NCBI GenBank assembly: GCA_028288405.1
Contig: JAQBNS010000047.1
Coordinates: 1 to 36,307 of the forward strand
Reading direction: 5' to 3'
Length of the DNA stretch: 36,307 nt
Source of the DNA: Chitinophagaceae bacterium
GTDB taxonomy: Bacteria > Bacteroidota > Bacteroidia > Cytophagales > Cytophagaceae
Below, piece by piece: positions 15,932 through 24,087 of the stretch; position 1 is the stretch's first letter, and each line of letters begins with the position of its first letter. Both the position numbers and the translations under genes were made by a program. The notes under the pieces are model-generated. The model saw only the letters and a program-made list of their open reading frames with translations, made no database searches and was not told the DNA's origin.

Positions 15932-16527
15932 CAGCGGCGCAGTTTAATCTGTATTTTAAAAAAACTTTTTGTAGAAGTCACTTCCGTGCAGATGCCGTTG
16001 CTGTATTTATAATGACTTTTGTTACCGTCTCCTAAATGCAATACGTATTCGTTGGCAGGTTCTGCTTTCAGTTTTTCGAAGCCGGTATATTTTTCAGAAA
16101 AAATGCGTTCTACTCCTAACGGTTCGTGGAAGTACAATTTGGCAATAGAGTGTTTGATTCTTTCTTTCAAACGGATGGTTTTTTTATTGGCTTGTCCCGT
16201 GTATTGCAGGCCATCCCACTTGATGTGTACATCGTCTTCCAACTTGCCGTTGACAATATTCTTAAGTGCCGATTCAATCAGGTAGTTGTTTTTGTAACTG
16301 GAACTGAGTTGATAATTCACATCGTATGTTTCCAATACTTTAAAGGATAAATTGGTCTGCACGGAATAAGTGGTCGAGGTGCCTTTTGCATTTTTGGAAG
16401 CCACGACTTCTCCGATCTTATTGTCACCGACAAAGATATCGTACCGTAGGTACTGCAGTTCAACTATAGGACACCAGGATCCCAAGGGAACGATCAATAG
16501 AAGCAAAAGCCAACCCTTTTTTGTCAT
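15931..16527 (-). CDS. Exported DUF6134-type protein
   Basis: 198 residues. A hydrophobic N-terminus (WLLLLLIVPLGSW) serves as signal peptide or anchor. The rest is beta-rich with the stretch LRYDIFVGDNKIGEVVASK followed by alternating hydrophobic strands, as in DUF6134 proteins of Bacteroidota (assignment from memory). No catalytic residues are apparent. It sits 21 bases after pyrE and overlaps the phosphoesterase start by one base. Its role is unknown. Confidence 0.83.
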   Translation of the reverse strand: MTKKGWLLLLLIVPLGSWCPIVELQYLRYDIFVGDNKIGEVVASKNAKGTSTTYSVQTNLSFKVLETYDVNYQLSSSYKNNYLIESALKNIVNGKLEDDVHIKWDGLQYTGQANKKTIRLKERIKHSIAKLYFHEPLGVERIFSEKYTGFEKLKAEPANEYVLHLGDGNKSHYKYSNGICTEVTSTKSFFKIQIKLRR

Positions 16528-16548
16528 CGGTGGAAATAAGAAATTGGT

Positions 16549-17187
16549 TTATTCAGCATTCCATTCGCTTGGATTCTCTCTCCATTTGGAAAGCACTTCC
16601 AGCTGTCGTTGATCGAGTATCTTTTTGGTAAAGGCGATCTCTAACAAGGCATTGTAATTCGATAAGGTAAATAATTTTACTCCCGCTTTTTTAAAGGCTT
16701 CCGCAGCCACCGGAAAATCATACGTAAAGATGGCTACCATGCCCAATACGTTGACACCTTGTTCTTTTAAAGCTTCTACTGCTTTCAGTGAACTTCCTCC
16801 TGTAGAAATTAAATCTTCAATGACCACTACTTTTTGTCCGGGAGTGATTCTTCCTTCAATCAGATTGGTCATGCCATGATCTTTTGGTTTGGCTCTCACA
16901 TAGATCAAAGATTTGCCCATGCGATCTGCTATAATGGAAGCTTGCGGTATACCTGCTGTGGCTACACCGGCGATTACTTCCGCATCCGGATATTCTCTTT
17001 TGATGGTATCAATTAAACTTTCCGCGATGTAAGCCCGTATATCCGGGTAAGATAAAGCGACTCTGTTGTCACAGTAAATAGGAGAGTTCCAACCTGAGGC
17101 CCATTTAAAGGGTTTCTGAGGACTAAGCTTGACAGCTTCTACCTGAAGAAGCTTTTCTGCAATAGATAGTTCTGTAGTATTGTACAT
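16549..17187 (-). CDS. pyrE: Orotate phosphoribosyltransferase
   Basis: 212 residues. It transfers the ribose-5-phosphate of PRPP to orotate in pyrimidine synthesis. The PRPP-binding loop VVVIEDLISTGGSS (residues 121-133) and the catalytic loop YVRAKPKDHGMTNLIEG (K100, K102, H104) are clear, as is the substrate region FKWASGWNSPIYCDNR. ATG 17187 gives the usual short N-terminus. It is divergent from the Nudix gene at 17276 and leads the operon with DUF6134 and the phosphoesterase. Confidence 0.96.
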   Translation of the reverse strand: MYNTTELSIAEKLLQVEAVKLSPQKPFKWASGWNSPIYCDNRVALSYPDIRAYIAESLIDTIKREYPDAEVIAGVATAGIPQASIIADRMGKSLIYVRAKPKDHGMTNLIEGRITPGQKVVVIEDLISTGGSSLKAVEALKEQGVNVLGMVAIFTYDFPVAAEAFKKAGVKLFTLSNYNALLEIAFTKKILDQRQLEVLSKWRENPSEWNAE

Positions 17188-17275
17188 ACTGCAAGGTATA
17201 AAAAACTTGCTTCAGCTGAAAATAGCTGTTGAATTAATCTGGAAGTTTTGATATTTTGCGGTACAAAGGGGAATA

Positions 17276-17959
17276 ATGAAAATATTCATCAACGACAAGC
17301 CGATCCATTTTGTACCTTATAAAGGTCAGAGTGATGCCTCTCATTACGATACGGTCTTGTGGGGAGACGATATTTTGATCGCCAAAAACATGGCGGGACA
17401 TGTTCTCATCCATAACGCTACCACACAGCAAATCGATAAGCTCATTGAATTGATGGAAGTCAAAAAGATGAAGCGGTTGGTTTCGCTTACCATCACCCTT
17501 TCTGATTATATGGTGATGACCGAATATTTCAAAGATCATTTCAAGATTGTCAAAGCTTCCGGAGGCTTAGTCTCTAAAGGAGAAAAGGTATTATTGATTT
17601 ACCGTTTGAAAAAATGGGATTTGCCGAAAGGCAAGTTGAAAAAAAGCGAAGACTCCGCTATTGGCGCCAAACGTGAAGTAGAAGAGGAGTGTAACGTAAA
17701 AGTGCAGTTGGGAAATTTATTGGTGACAACCTGGCACACTTACGTGCGTAAGAATAAAAGAATTTTAAAGCGTACCGATTGGTACCTGATGACTTGTCTC
17801 GACGATTCCAACATGCAACCGCAATTGGAAGAGTTTATAGAAGAAGTAAAATGGATGAATGCCAAAGAAGTAGCCAAAGCACTTACCAATACGTATTTGT
17901 CTATACAGGAAGTGTTTGATACGCATGCTGCTCAATCTCCCTCAAATCTGGTAAGGTAA
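17276..17959 (+). CDS. Nudix hydrolase with an extra N-terminal domain
   Basis: 227 residues. The first ~95 residues form a domain without recognised motifs. The Nudix box follows: G-KLKKS-E-DSAIGAK-REVEEECNV, which fits Gx5Ex7REUxEExGU except that the late Gly is Asn. Such enzymes cleave nucleoside diphosphates linked to another moiety; the substrate cannot be told. It diverges from pyrE, and its 3' end overlaps the end of coaD on the other strand by 18 bases, so transcription of the two genes collides with no room for a terminator. Confidence 0.9.
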   Translation: MKIFINDKPIHFVPYKGQSDASHYDTVLWGDDILIAKNMAGHVLIHNATTQQIDKLIELMEVKKMKRLVSLTITLSDYMVMTEYFKDHFKIVKASGGLVSKGEKVLLIYRLKKWDLPKGKLKKSEDSAIGAKREVEEECNVKVQLGNLLVTTWHTYVRKNKRILKRTDWYLMTCLDDSNMQPQLEEFIEEVKWMNAKEVAKALTNTYLSIQEVFDTHAAQSPSNLVR

Positions 17960-18394
17960 AAAACTACTGACGTCTCCGCCTCCTTTGTGGATGTCCCTCA
18001 CCACAGAACTGCTGATATAAGCCAGGTGAGGAGAAGTAATCAAAAAGACCGTTTCTATTTCATTCCAGACATGCACATTGGCCTGTGCGATCGTGTTCTC
18101 GTATTCAAAATCGGTCGTGTTTCTTAATCCTCTGATGAGGAATTTAGCATTGATTTTTTCGGCAAACTTGGCCGTCAATCCTTCATACACCTCTACTCTG
18201 ACTTGCGGATGTTTGGCGAATGTTTTCTCGATCAATTTTTTCATGATCTTAATATCGATGTAGCGTACCTTCTGACTGTTGTATCCAACACCAATCACAA
18301 TCTCATCGAAAAGATTCAGGCTGCGTAATACAATGTCTTCATGTCCTTTGGTAAAAGGATCAAATGAACCGGGGAACAACGCTGTTTTTTTCAT
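17942..18394 (-). CDS. coaD: Phosphopantetheine adenylyltransferase
   Basis: 150 residues. It catalyses the penultimate step of coenzyme A synthesis. The nucleotidyltransferase motif PGSFDPFTKGHEDIV (with T/HxGH) and the C-terminal YISSSVVRDI motif are both present, along with LIRGLRNTTDFEYE for the pantetheine site. The start codon overlaps the stop of the DUF3822 gene by one base (TAATG). The gene end runs 18 bases into the convergent Nudix gene. Confidence 0.96.
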   Translation of the reverse strand: MKKTALFPGSFDPFTKGHEDIVLRSLNLFDEIVIGVGYNSQKVRYIDIKIMKKLIEKTFAKHPQVRVEVYEGLTAKFAEKINAKFLIRGLRNTTDFEYENTIAQANVHVWNEIETVFLITSPHLAYISSSVVRDIHKGGGDVSSFLPYQI

Positions 18395-19278
18395 TACTCG
18401 AACAATTGAAGAGAAAATAAATCGAAGTAGTAATGGTCCTGAATTTCATCAAACACAAAACCGTATTTCAAAATAGAAGGTCTTTCTATGAATTCAATTT
18501 TTCTGACGTACTTGAAAATTCTGTTGTACTCAGGGGTCGTATTATCAATGGAACCAATCAGCACCAGGGGAGTGGTTTCCTGACTTAGACCATAAACATT
18601 CATGATATACAAACAATAGTACGTGAAGTCCTCCGCTGTATGAATCAGGAAACTGTTATGGAATAAAATCTTATTACCTTCTTTTACCGCGATGGATAAA
18701 TTGTTCTTTTCTACGCAGGCAAATAGTTTTTTTTCCGCCGAATGGTCTACACTCACGATGCCTTCGAGCAGCGCCGACATGTGGTGAATGTATTTTATTT
18801 TTTTTGAAGGGTATTTCAGGTTGAGCCAATCGACCAAGGTCTGCTGCGCACCAAACACGACAACGGCTTCGAGTGAAACTTCTTTGTTGTAAAACAGTAC
18901 TTCTTCCGGTTCGGCGTTAGAGTTGATGTCCAGGTAAGAAGCTGCATAGTTTTTATCAAATAAAGAAACAGGCACTACACTGAAACGATTGTTTTTAATG
19001 GATACGACAATGTTTTTCCAGAAACCGGCATTGAGCCATTCGTGTTCGTAAAAGAAAGCATTCAATTCTTCTAGGATCTTTGATGTGTTTTCAGGAAAGT
19101 GAAATTGGTAGTTTTCGATCAACAGGCAACGTTGAATGGAAGGATCAGTGATACAGATGCTGAAATTATAGGGGCTGATCTGTATCAATAAATTGTAATT
19201 GTACAGGTTCTCCGCCTCAAAAAGAGTGTCTTGTAATTTATGGGTGATATTTGGTTTAGAAACGCTGTAGTCTTCCAT
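18394..19278 (-). CDS. DUF3822 family protein
   Basis: 294 residues from ATG 19278; a TTG 9 bases upstream is possible but less likely. No signal peptide is seen. The sequence shows two similar alpha/beta halves with turns such as KLFACVEKNNLSIAVKEG and PLVLIGSIDNTT, consistent with the actin/ASKHA-like fold attributed to DUF3822. The family is restricted to Bacteroidota and commonly sits next to rsmD and coaD. Here coaD overlaps directly and no rsmD lies between. Function unknown. Confidence 0.88.
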   Translation of the reverse strand: MEDYSVSKPNITHKLQDTLFEAENLYNYNLLIQISPYNFSICITDPSIQRCLLIENYQFHFPENTSKILEELNAFFYEHEWLNAGFWKNIVVSIKNNRFSVVPVSLFDKNYAASYLDINSNAEPEEVLFYNKEVSLEAVVVFGAQQTLVDWLNLKYPSKKIKYIHHMSALLEGIVSVDHSAEKKLFACVEKNNLSIAVKEGNKILFHNSFLIHTAEDFTYYCLYIMNVYGLSQETTPLVLIGSIDNTTPEYNRIFKYVRKIEFIERPSILKYGFVFDEIQDHYYFDLFSLQLFE

Positions 19279-19455
19279 TGTTGCCAAAGGGTTACGGTTT
19301 CAATATAGTGGGTTTTTACGGAAAAGGGAAATAGATGGGTGTAGATTAGTTATTGTTAGATGTAAAATGGAATAGATTAAATTTTAGAGATAAAGATTGC
19401 TGATGAAAGATGTGATGAATAATGCATGCATGATAATTAGTAGCATATAGTTTTA

Positions 19456-19566
19456 GGCGTTTCCCTGCGGACCGGGCTTTCGCCACTCGCTTCCCGAATC
19501 TGGCTAGGAATAAATATAATCCTCCGTGTCGGGAGAGCTCAGACAATGGCTCAATCCCTAACGCAA
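19456..19566 (-). repeat. Dispersed repeat family A, degenerate copy
   Basis: Read on the minus strand it begins TTGCGTTAGGGATTG and ends GAAAGCCCGGTCCGCAGGGAAACGCC-like. Both ends match the ends of the copies at 15263 and 32498, but the middle has diverged. The length (111 bp) is close to the 115 bp of the others. Confidence 0.65.
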
Positions 19567-19605
19567 AAAAAGTATAAAATGGATGTTTGAGTTAAGTAAT
19601 GCATC

Positions 19606-19636
19606 GCAAGTCCCGGAGGGACGAAAGCCCTGTAGC
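19606..19636 (+). repeat. Repeat family C, copy 1 (GTCCCGGAGGGAC element)
   Basis: GCAAGTCCCGGAGGGACGAA followed by AGCCCTGTAGC. It has a hairpin core (GTCCC/GGGAC) and a GTAGC tail. A related sequence lies at 33328-33359. In both places a family B element follows within 20-25 bases. Confidence 0.6.
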
Positions 19637-19655
19637 TTATAAATAAAAAGAAATC

Positions 19656-19689
19656 AAGTCCCCTTTAGGGGATTTAGGGGCAAGACAGT
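19656..19689 (+). repeat. Repeat family B, copy 1
   Basis: AAGTCCCCTTTAGGGGATTT then AGGGGCAAGACAGT. The CCCCTTTAGGGG core is palindromic. It overlaps the region just downstream of the Nudix stop at 19697 and may form its terminator hairpin. Confidence 0.8.
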
Positions 19690-19696
19690 TCCGATC

Positions 19697-20194
19697 TCAA
19701 TGAACAGTTGAGTCTAAGCTGTATCCTTTGCGATTCAATAATTTTTCCCAGCTCTCTAATCCGCGCAACAAAAAATGTTTCTGTTCATCCGGAATGCTAT
19801 TTAACGTTTCCAAATCAACAAAGGCCAACTCCTGCAGCATTTGTTCTCCCATCATCTCAGGATCTTTGCCTAGTGCTGCTTTACCTTCTGCTTTCGTGAT
19901 GATAAAAAATAATTCCACCGCATGCATAGGAGTGTTGACATACTCATGTACAAAACCAAATTCATAAACGGTGGGGGTTAATCCTGTTTCTTCGATGAAC
20001 TCTCTCACGAGTGTTTGTGCGGCATGCTCCGTAAAGTCCATTCCTCCGCCCGGTGGTGACCACAAGATATGATGAGCTCCAATGGAGTGGTGCTTAAGCA
20101 ATAGCAACCGATTGTTTTCAATAAAAAGTCCACATACTCTAATCCTGAGTTTGTTGCCAAAATTTTTAACGATGTCTGCTTTCAAATCACTCAT
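19697..20194 (-). CDS. Nudix hydrolase
   Basis: 165 residues. The Nudix box is complete: G-GMDFT-E-HAAQTLV-REFIEETGL (Gx5Ex7REUxEExGU). The preceding stretch ILWSPPGGGMDF is typical of MutT/ADP-ribose-pyrophosphatase-like members. It is a compact single-domain enzyme with unknown substrate, divergent from the helicase gene at 20235 with a 40-base shared promoter region. Confidence 0.93.
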   Translation of the reverse strand: MSDLKADIVKNFGNKLRIRVCGLFIENNRLLLLKHHSIGAHHILWSPPGGGMDFTEHAAQTLVREFIEETGLTPTVYEFGFVHEYVNTPMHAVELFFIITKAEGKAALGKDPEMMGEQMLQELAFVDLETLNSIPDEQKHFLLRGLESWEKLLNRKGYSLDSTVH

Positions 20195-20234
20195 AAAATC
20201 TATAGTTTGTCAGGACTTGCTATAAAAATACAAA

Positions 20235-21620
20235 ATGGAGAGGGAAATCATATCTTTTTTGGCGTTCGAGCCAACATTAGATCAGCAGAAAGCGATACAG
20301 CAAGCCGTAAAACTGATTGAAGACAAAAGTCGCCAACGCAAAGTGTTTTTGTTGAAAGGGTATGCAGGTACCGGTAAAACATACCTGGTCAGCGCCATTA
20401 TCAAAGCCTTTGAAAAGAATAAAAAACGAACCATCCTCATGGCGCCCACGGGCCGTGCGGCGAAAGTGATGTCTTCTTATGCTTCAAAGCAAGCCTTTAC
20501 CATTCATCGCTTTATTTTTGGAATGGAAGCCGATAAAGAAGGTGTGCCGCGTTATTTCAGGAAACCCAATACCATGGCCAATACGTTGTTCTTTGTGGAC
20601 GAGGCCTCGATGTTACAAGACGGCATGTCGGGTGCGATATTGAAGGACCTGATCAGTTATGTATTCGAACAGGAAAATAATATTTTATTTCTCATCGGAG
20701 ACGAAGCACAATTGCCTCCGGTAGGGCAAGAGAAGAGTTATGCACTGGATTCTTCTTACCTGCAACGCAACTATAGTCTGGATGTTGAAGAAGCGAATTT
20801 GCGAGAAGTCGTGCGTCAACAAGAGGGGAGCGGTGTATTGTACAATGCGACGCAATTGCGCAATGCCATTGGCCGTGAACGTACTCCTTCCCTGAAGGTA
20901 GCAGGCTATGGAGATGTATTCACTATGGATCACAGCAAACTGGAAGATGGTTTGCGCTATGCCTATGATAAATTTGGTATCGACAATACACTGTTGATTT
21001 GCAATGCCAACTGGCAATGCCTGAATTATAACCGCATGATTAAAAATTCTATTCTCTTTCACGAAGAATTTTTAGAAGCAGGAGATCGTCTGATGATCGT
21101 TAAAAACTATTATGATCCGGAAGGAGGAAAAGATAAATTGTCTTTTGTCGCCAACGGTGATATGGCTGAATTACGCTACTTAAACGGTGAACAGGAAAAG
21201 TACGGATTGAAATTCGCCGACGGCGGATTGAAGTTTCCGGATTACAGTGAAAACAGTGAAGTAGAATTTAAATTACTCCTGGACGTTTTGTATTCCAAAG
21301 GACCTGCCCTGGAAGAAGAAAAATCAAAAGAATTATACCGTCAGGTGGTAGAGCATCACCAACAGGCAGGACACAAAGGCAATCCCTGGCTGGAAGTGAA
21401 AAAAGATCCTTACCTGAATGCCCTGCAAGTGAAGCATGCCTATGCGGTAACCTGTCATAAATCACAAGGAGGACAATGGGATGCTGTTTTTATTGACGGT
21501 AGCCATTTGCATAAAGACGATTCTTCAGCCCAGGCGTTGCGTTGGTTGTATACAGCCATGACCAGAGCGGTAAAAGAGGTCTTTTTGATAAACTTTCCTG
21601 CTAGTTTCTTTCCAAAGTGA
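20235..21620 (+). CDS. SF1B ATP-dependent DNA helicase (RecD/Pif1-like)
   Basis: 461 residues. Helicase motifs appear in order: I GYAGTGKT (42-49), Ia MAPTGRAAKVM, II FVDEASML (~120), III LIGDEAQLPPVG, V AYAVTCHKSQGGQWDAVFID and VI LRWLYTAMTRA. The N-terminal LDQQKAIQQA is a Q-motif-like element. The protein is smaller than RecD2, with no long N-terminal extension, and resembles the stand-alone AAA_30/UvrD_C_2 helicases common in Bacteroidota. It is probably involved in DNA repair or recombination; the exact role is unknown. Confidence 0.92.
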   Translation: MEREIISFLAFEPTLDQQKAIQQAVKLIEDKSRQRKVFLLKGYAGTGKTYLVSAIIKAFEKNKKRTILMAPTGRAAKVMSSYASKQAFTIHRFIFGMEADKEGVPRYFRKPNTMANTLFFVDEASMLQDGMSGAILKDLISYVFEQENNILFLIGDEAQLPPVGQEKSYALDSSYLQRNYSLDVEEANLREVVRQQEGSGVLYNATQLRNAIGRERTPSLKVAGYGDVFTMDHSKLEDGLRYAYDKFGIDNTLLICNANWQCLNYNRMIKNSILFHEEFLEAGDRLMIVKNYYDPEGGKDKLSFVANGDMAELRYLNGEQEKYGLKFADGGLKFPDYSENSEVEFKLLLDVLYSKGPALEEEKSKELYRQVVEHHQQAGHKGNPWLEVKKDPYLNALQVKHAYAVTCHKSQGGQWDAVFIDGSHLHKDDSSAQALRWLYTAMTRAVKEVFLINFPASFFPK

Positions 21621-21675
21621 AAATTGGTTCTTATTTTGTAGTAAGGGTTTTGTCCCTCTCCTAAACAGAAAACAG

Positions 21676-22077
21676 ATGAATTTCAAATACAGCCTTCTCG
21701 TCTTACTTGCTTTTTTTCAATTGACCGTAATGGCTCAAACCAAAGGTCCTGCCATCGAGTTCAAAGAAGATTACCATGATTTTGGTGACATCAAACAAGG
21801 AGCTGTCGTAGAACATGTGTTTCAATTTACCAATACAGGTGATTCTATCCTGGTCTTGCAAAAAGTGTATTCTACCTGTGGCTGCACCATTCCTTCTTAT
21901 CCTAAGGAAGGCATTGCTCCCGGACAGACCGGACAAATTACGGTGAAGTTTAATTCGGACGGCAAGATGGGGTTGAATAATAAAATTATCACGATCCTGT
22001 CTAATGCTAAAAATGTAGCAGCGGATGTGCCGCAGCGCTTGTCTATACGAGTGAACGTGTTGCCTCCGGCTAAGTAA
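21676..22077 (+). CDS. Exported DUF1573 protein
   Basis: 133 residues. A signal peptide (to VMAQ) is followed by a single Ig-like DUF1573 domain with the family landmarks YHDFGDIKQGAVVEHVFQFT, YSTCGCTIPSYP (CGC motif) and GIAPGQTGQITVKF. These small periplasmic or surface proteins are abundant in Bacteroidota; no biochemical function is established. It starts 55 bases after the helicase stop and is followed by another exported protein gene. Confidence 0.93.
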   Translation: MNFKYSLLVLLAFFQLTVMAQTKGPAIEFKEDYHDFGDIKQGAVVEHVFQFTNTGDSILVLQKVYSTCGCTIPSYPKEGIAPGQTGQITVKFNSDGKMGLNNKIITILSNAKNVAADVPQRLSIRVNVLPPAK

Positions 22078-22124
22078 TCCGTAACCTCTTCGTTTCATTT
22101 TCCGCTTATCGTATAACCAATCAG

Positions 22125-22844
22125 ATGATAAAAAAAGCAGTTTTATTTTTGCTGTTCAGCTCTCTTGCCTATTCTTCTCAAGCCCAAAAAGTAATTGATA
22201 AACTGGTCAAGCAATCTTGTGATTGTTTTGAAACCATTGATATCAAAGAGAGTCCGAAATTCATTGATTCCGCTTTTGCCGGTTGTTTAACTAAAGTTCT
22301 AATTTCTAATCGTAAGGAATTGGAGAAACATTATAAAATGGATTTTTCTGAAGAATTGATGAATAAGATTCTACCGGCTTTTAAAGATGAATTGATCATA
22401 AAATGTGATCGTGCCGTGCAATTGGGAATGAAGATTAATGAATTGGAAGAAGAACAGGAAGAAACGAAACCGGCTAAAAAAGAAATTGTAATCGATCCTC
22501 AGGCTGTAGTCACGCCTCAGCAATGCCTGGCCTTGCATGTTGGAAAGTTTCAATACATCAAGGAGGGTAGCGTTGATACCACCAAAGTATTAGAGTTTAC
22601 CAAGGATAGGATTTTGGATTACGACCATAAAGGTAAGCTTATTACGACTTCCACCATCGAATGGAAAAGTGATTGTTCTTATGTTTCGACGATGATAAAA
22701 TCAGAATCGGAGGAAATGAAAACCTTTGCAAAGGAAAAAGTAAAACTGGAAGCGACCATCGTTCAGATCGAAGGCGACGTCATTACTTACAATGTTAAGG
22801 TATTTGGTATTGAAACGCTTTTTCAGTTGAAGAGGATTAAGTAA
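22125..22844 (+). CDS. Exported protein of unknown function
   Basis: 239 residues. A signal peptide (ending SSQAQ) is followed by a first half with paired cysteines (KQSCDCFETIDI ... AFAGCLTKVL) and a lysine/glutamate linker near 110-120. The second half has an antiparallel beta pattern (VGKFQYIKEG; ILDYDHKGKLITTSTIEWKSDCSY), which looks like a lipocalin-like or NTF2-like barrel but is not assignable by eye. It lies 47 bases after DUF1573. The stop codon runs directly into the heptamer repeat that separates it from DUF423. Confidence 0.85.
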   Translation: MIKKAVLFLLFSSLAYSSQAQKVIDKLVKQSCDCFETIDIKESPKFIDSAFAGCLTKVLISNRKELEKHYKMDFSEELMNKILPAFKDELIIKCDRAVQLGMKINELEEEQEETKPAKKEIVIDPQAVVTPQQCLALHVGKFQYIKEGSVDTTKVLEFTKDRILDYDHKGKLITTSTIEWKSDCSYVSTMIKSESEEMKTFAKEKVKLEATIVQIEGDVITYNVKVFGIETLFQLKRIK

Positions 22845-22947
22845 AGTGGTAAGTGATAAGTTTTAAACTAGGAAATAAAAAAAGTCAGGCTATACCTGAC
22901 TTTTTTTATTTTTTTACTTACCACTTACCACTTTCAACTTACCACTT
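22844..22947. repeat. Heptamer inverted repeat 1 (GTGGTAA type)
   Basis: The left arm, AAGTGGTAAGTGATAAG (22844-22860), begins on the last base of the upstream stop codon. The right arm (22916-22947) read on the minus strand is GTGGTAA-GTTGAAA-GTGGTAA-GTGGTAA-GT, all in a 7-base period. Its first unit encodes the last residues (KVVS) and the stop of DUF423. A terminator hairpin sits between the arms. Confidence 0.8.
22877..22907. terminator. Bidirectional terminator between the 22125 gene and DUF423
   Basis: AAAAAAAGTCAGG pairs perfectly with CCTGACTTTTTTT around a 5-base loop. The A-run before it and T-run after it suit termination from both sides. Confidence 0.9.
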
Positions 22948-23311
22948 TATATAATCCAATCGCCAAACATACCCATCCTGCTATCAATGCCAGTCCGCCG
23001 ATCGGAGTTACTGCTCCCCATTTTCCTATGTTTGTTGCGCAGAGGATATAAAGAGATCCGGAGAAAATAATTATTCCTGCAGCGAAGCCGTAAGCGGCCC
23101 AATCCATCCATTTGTTTTGGTGTTGAAAATAAATGATGCCCACCATTAATAGAGCCAGTGTATGGTAGAACTGATAGCGTACCGCTGTTTCAAATGTTTC
23201 CGTACGTTGGACGGACAGCAAATAGTCTTTGAATTTATGTGCACCGAAAGCACCTATAGCTACAGACAGCGCTCCGCTGACGGTACTGAAGAGTAAAATG
23301 AATTTATGCAT
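22934..23311 (-). CDS. DUF423 membrane protein
   Basis: 125 residues with four hydrophobic segments. Family landmarks are SGALSVAIGAFGAHKFKD at the N-terminus, AVRYQFYHTLALL in the middle and FSGSLYILC / TPIGGLALIAGW towards the end. DUF423 (YgdD/YwdK) proteins are small inner-membrane proteins of unknown function. The last codons and the stop lie inside the heptamer repeat. It is 41 bases downstream of yggS on the same strand. Confidence 0.94.
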   Translation of the reverse strand: MHKFILLFSTVSGALSVAIGAFGAHKFKDYLLSVQRTETFETAVRYQFYHTLALLMVGIIYFQHQNKWMDWAAYGFAAGIIIFSGSLYILCATNIGKWGAVTPIGGLALIAGWVCLAIGLYKVVS

Positions 23312-23342
23312 ATTAAGTTTATGTTAAATTTGACAGGTTTCT

Positions 23343-23362
23343 ATCCCGATAACTATCGGGAT
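23343..23362. repeat. Short palindrome overlapping the yggS stop codon
   Basis: ATCCCGATA and TATCGGGAT form a 9-bp stem around two bases. The right arm contains the yggS stop (23353-23355). It resembles the TCCCGA/TCGGGA hairpin at 15090-15105. Confidence 0.65.
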
Positions 23363-24018
23363 CCAAATATAGCACTTCCTACACGGATCATGGTGCTGCC
23401 TTCCTCCAGGGCGATTTTGTAATCGGCACTCATGCCCATGCACAATGCCTCCCATTCTGTATTGGCCGATTGATAGTGCTTGCTGCATTCGTCAAACAAT
23501 TGTTTCAACTGTTTGAACTCTTGTCTTATTTTTTGTTGGTCCGGAGTGAAAGAAGCCATGCCCATGAATCCTTTGATCTTGACGTGGTCAAACGAATCCA
23601 GGCTGCGGTTGCTGAGCCATGTTCGAATGTCATTGGCATCCACGCCAAATTTGGTTTCTTCCTGCGCAATGTGTACTTGTAAAAGACAGGGAATGATGCG
23701 GTTATTTTTTTGGGCTTCCTTATTGATTTCCTCTAAGAGCTTAAGACTGTCTACGGAATGAACGAGGTGAACATAAGGAGCAATGTATTTGACTTTGTTG
23801 CTTTGCAGGTGGCCGATGAGGTGCCAGTGTATCTCGTTGGGCAGCAACGGTTTTTTATCCTGCATCTCCTGTACTTTATTTTCCCCAAAGTCGAGTTGGC
23901 CGGCTTCATAAGCTTCGCGAACAGCTTCTGCGGGATGTGTTTTGGAGACTGCGATGAGTGTGCTGCCGTAGGGTTTTATTTCACTGATGAGTTGGGAAAT
24001 AGTTTGGGCGATGCTCAT
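23353..24018 (-). CDS. yggS: PLP homeostasis protein YggS/PLPBP
   Basis: 221 residues, the usual size. It is a single TIM-barrel domain that binds pyridoxal phosphate through the lysine of LIAVSKTHP (K26). Other markers are DFGENKVQEMQDK, WHLIGHLQSNKVKY, HSVDSLKLLEEI, KGFMGMASF and CMGMSADYKIALEEGSTMIRVGSAIFG. The protein regulates free PLP and amino acid pools and has no known catalysis. The stop codon is embedded in a short palindrome that may end the transcript or slow read-through into DUF423. Confidence 0.96.
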   Translation of the reverse strand: MSIAQTISQLISEIKPYGSTLIAVSKTHPAEAVREAYEAGQLDFGENKVQEMQDKKPLLPNEIHWHLIGHLQSNKVKYIAPYVHLVHSVDSLKLLEEINKEAQKNNRIIPCLLQVHIAQEETKFGVDANDIRTWLSNRSLDSFDHVKIKGFMGMASFTPDQQKIRQEFKQLKQLFDECSKHYQSANTEWEALCMGMSADYKIALEEGSTMIRVGSAIFGSR

Positions 24019-24087
24019 TTGTCGGATTGTTTTTTATCTCATGAATTAGAGTTATTTTAGCATATACTAATTAACCCAATCAGGTAT

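Larger units (their letters stand above)
19279..19696. other. Gene-free region made of dispersed repeats
   Basis: 418 bases upstream of DUF3822 and downstream of the next Nudix gene. It holds a degenerate reverse copy of repeat family A (19456-19566), a family C element (19606-19636) and a family B element (19656-19689) in that order. The remaining ~170 bases next to DUF3822 are AT-rich and presumably hold its promoter; no TAnnTTTG match was found. Confidence 0.7.

Noticed and set aside
17240..17260. TATTTTG-like sequence upstream of the Nudix gene as a promoter
   Set aside because: One base short of TAnnTTTG; similar 7-base matches occur elsewhere in this AT-rich DNA.
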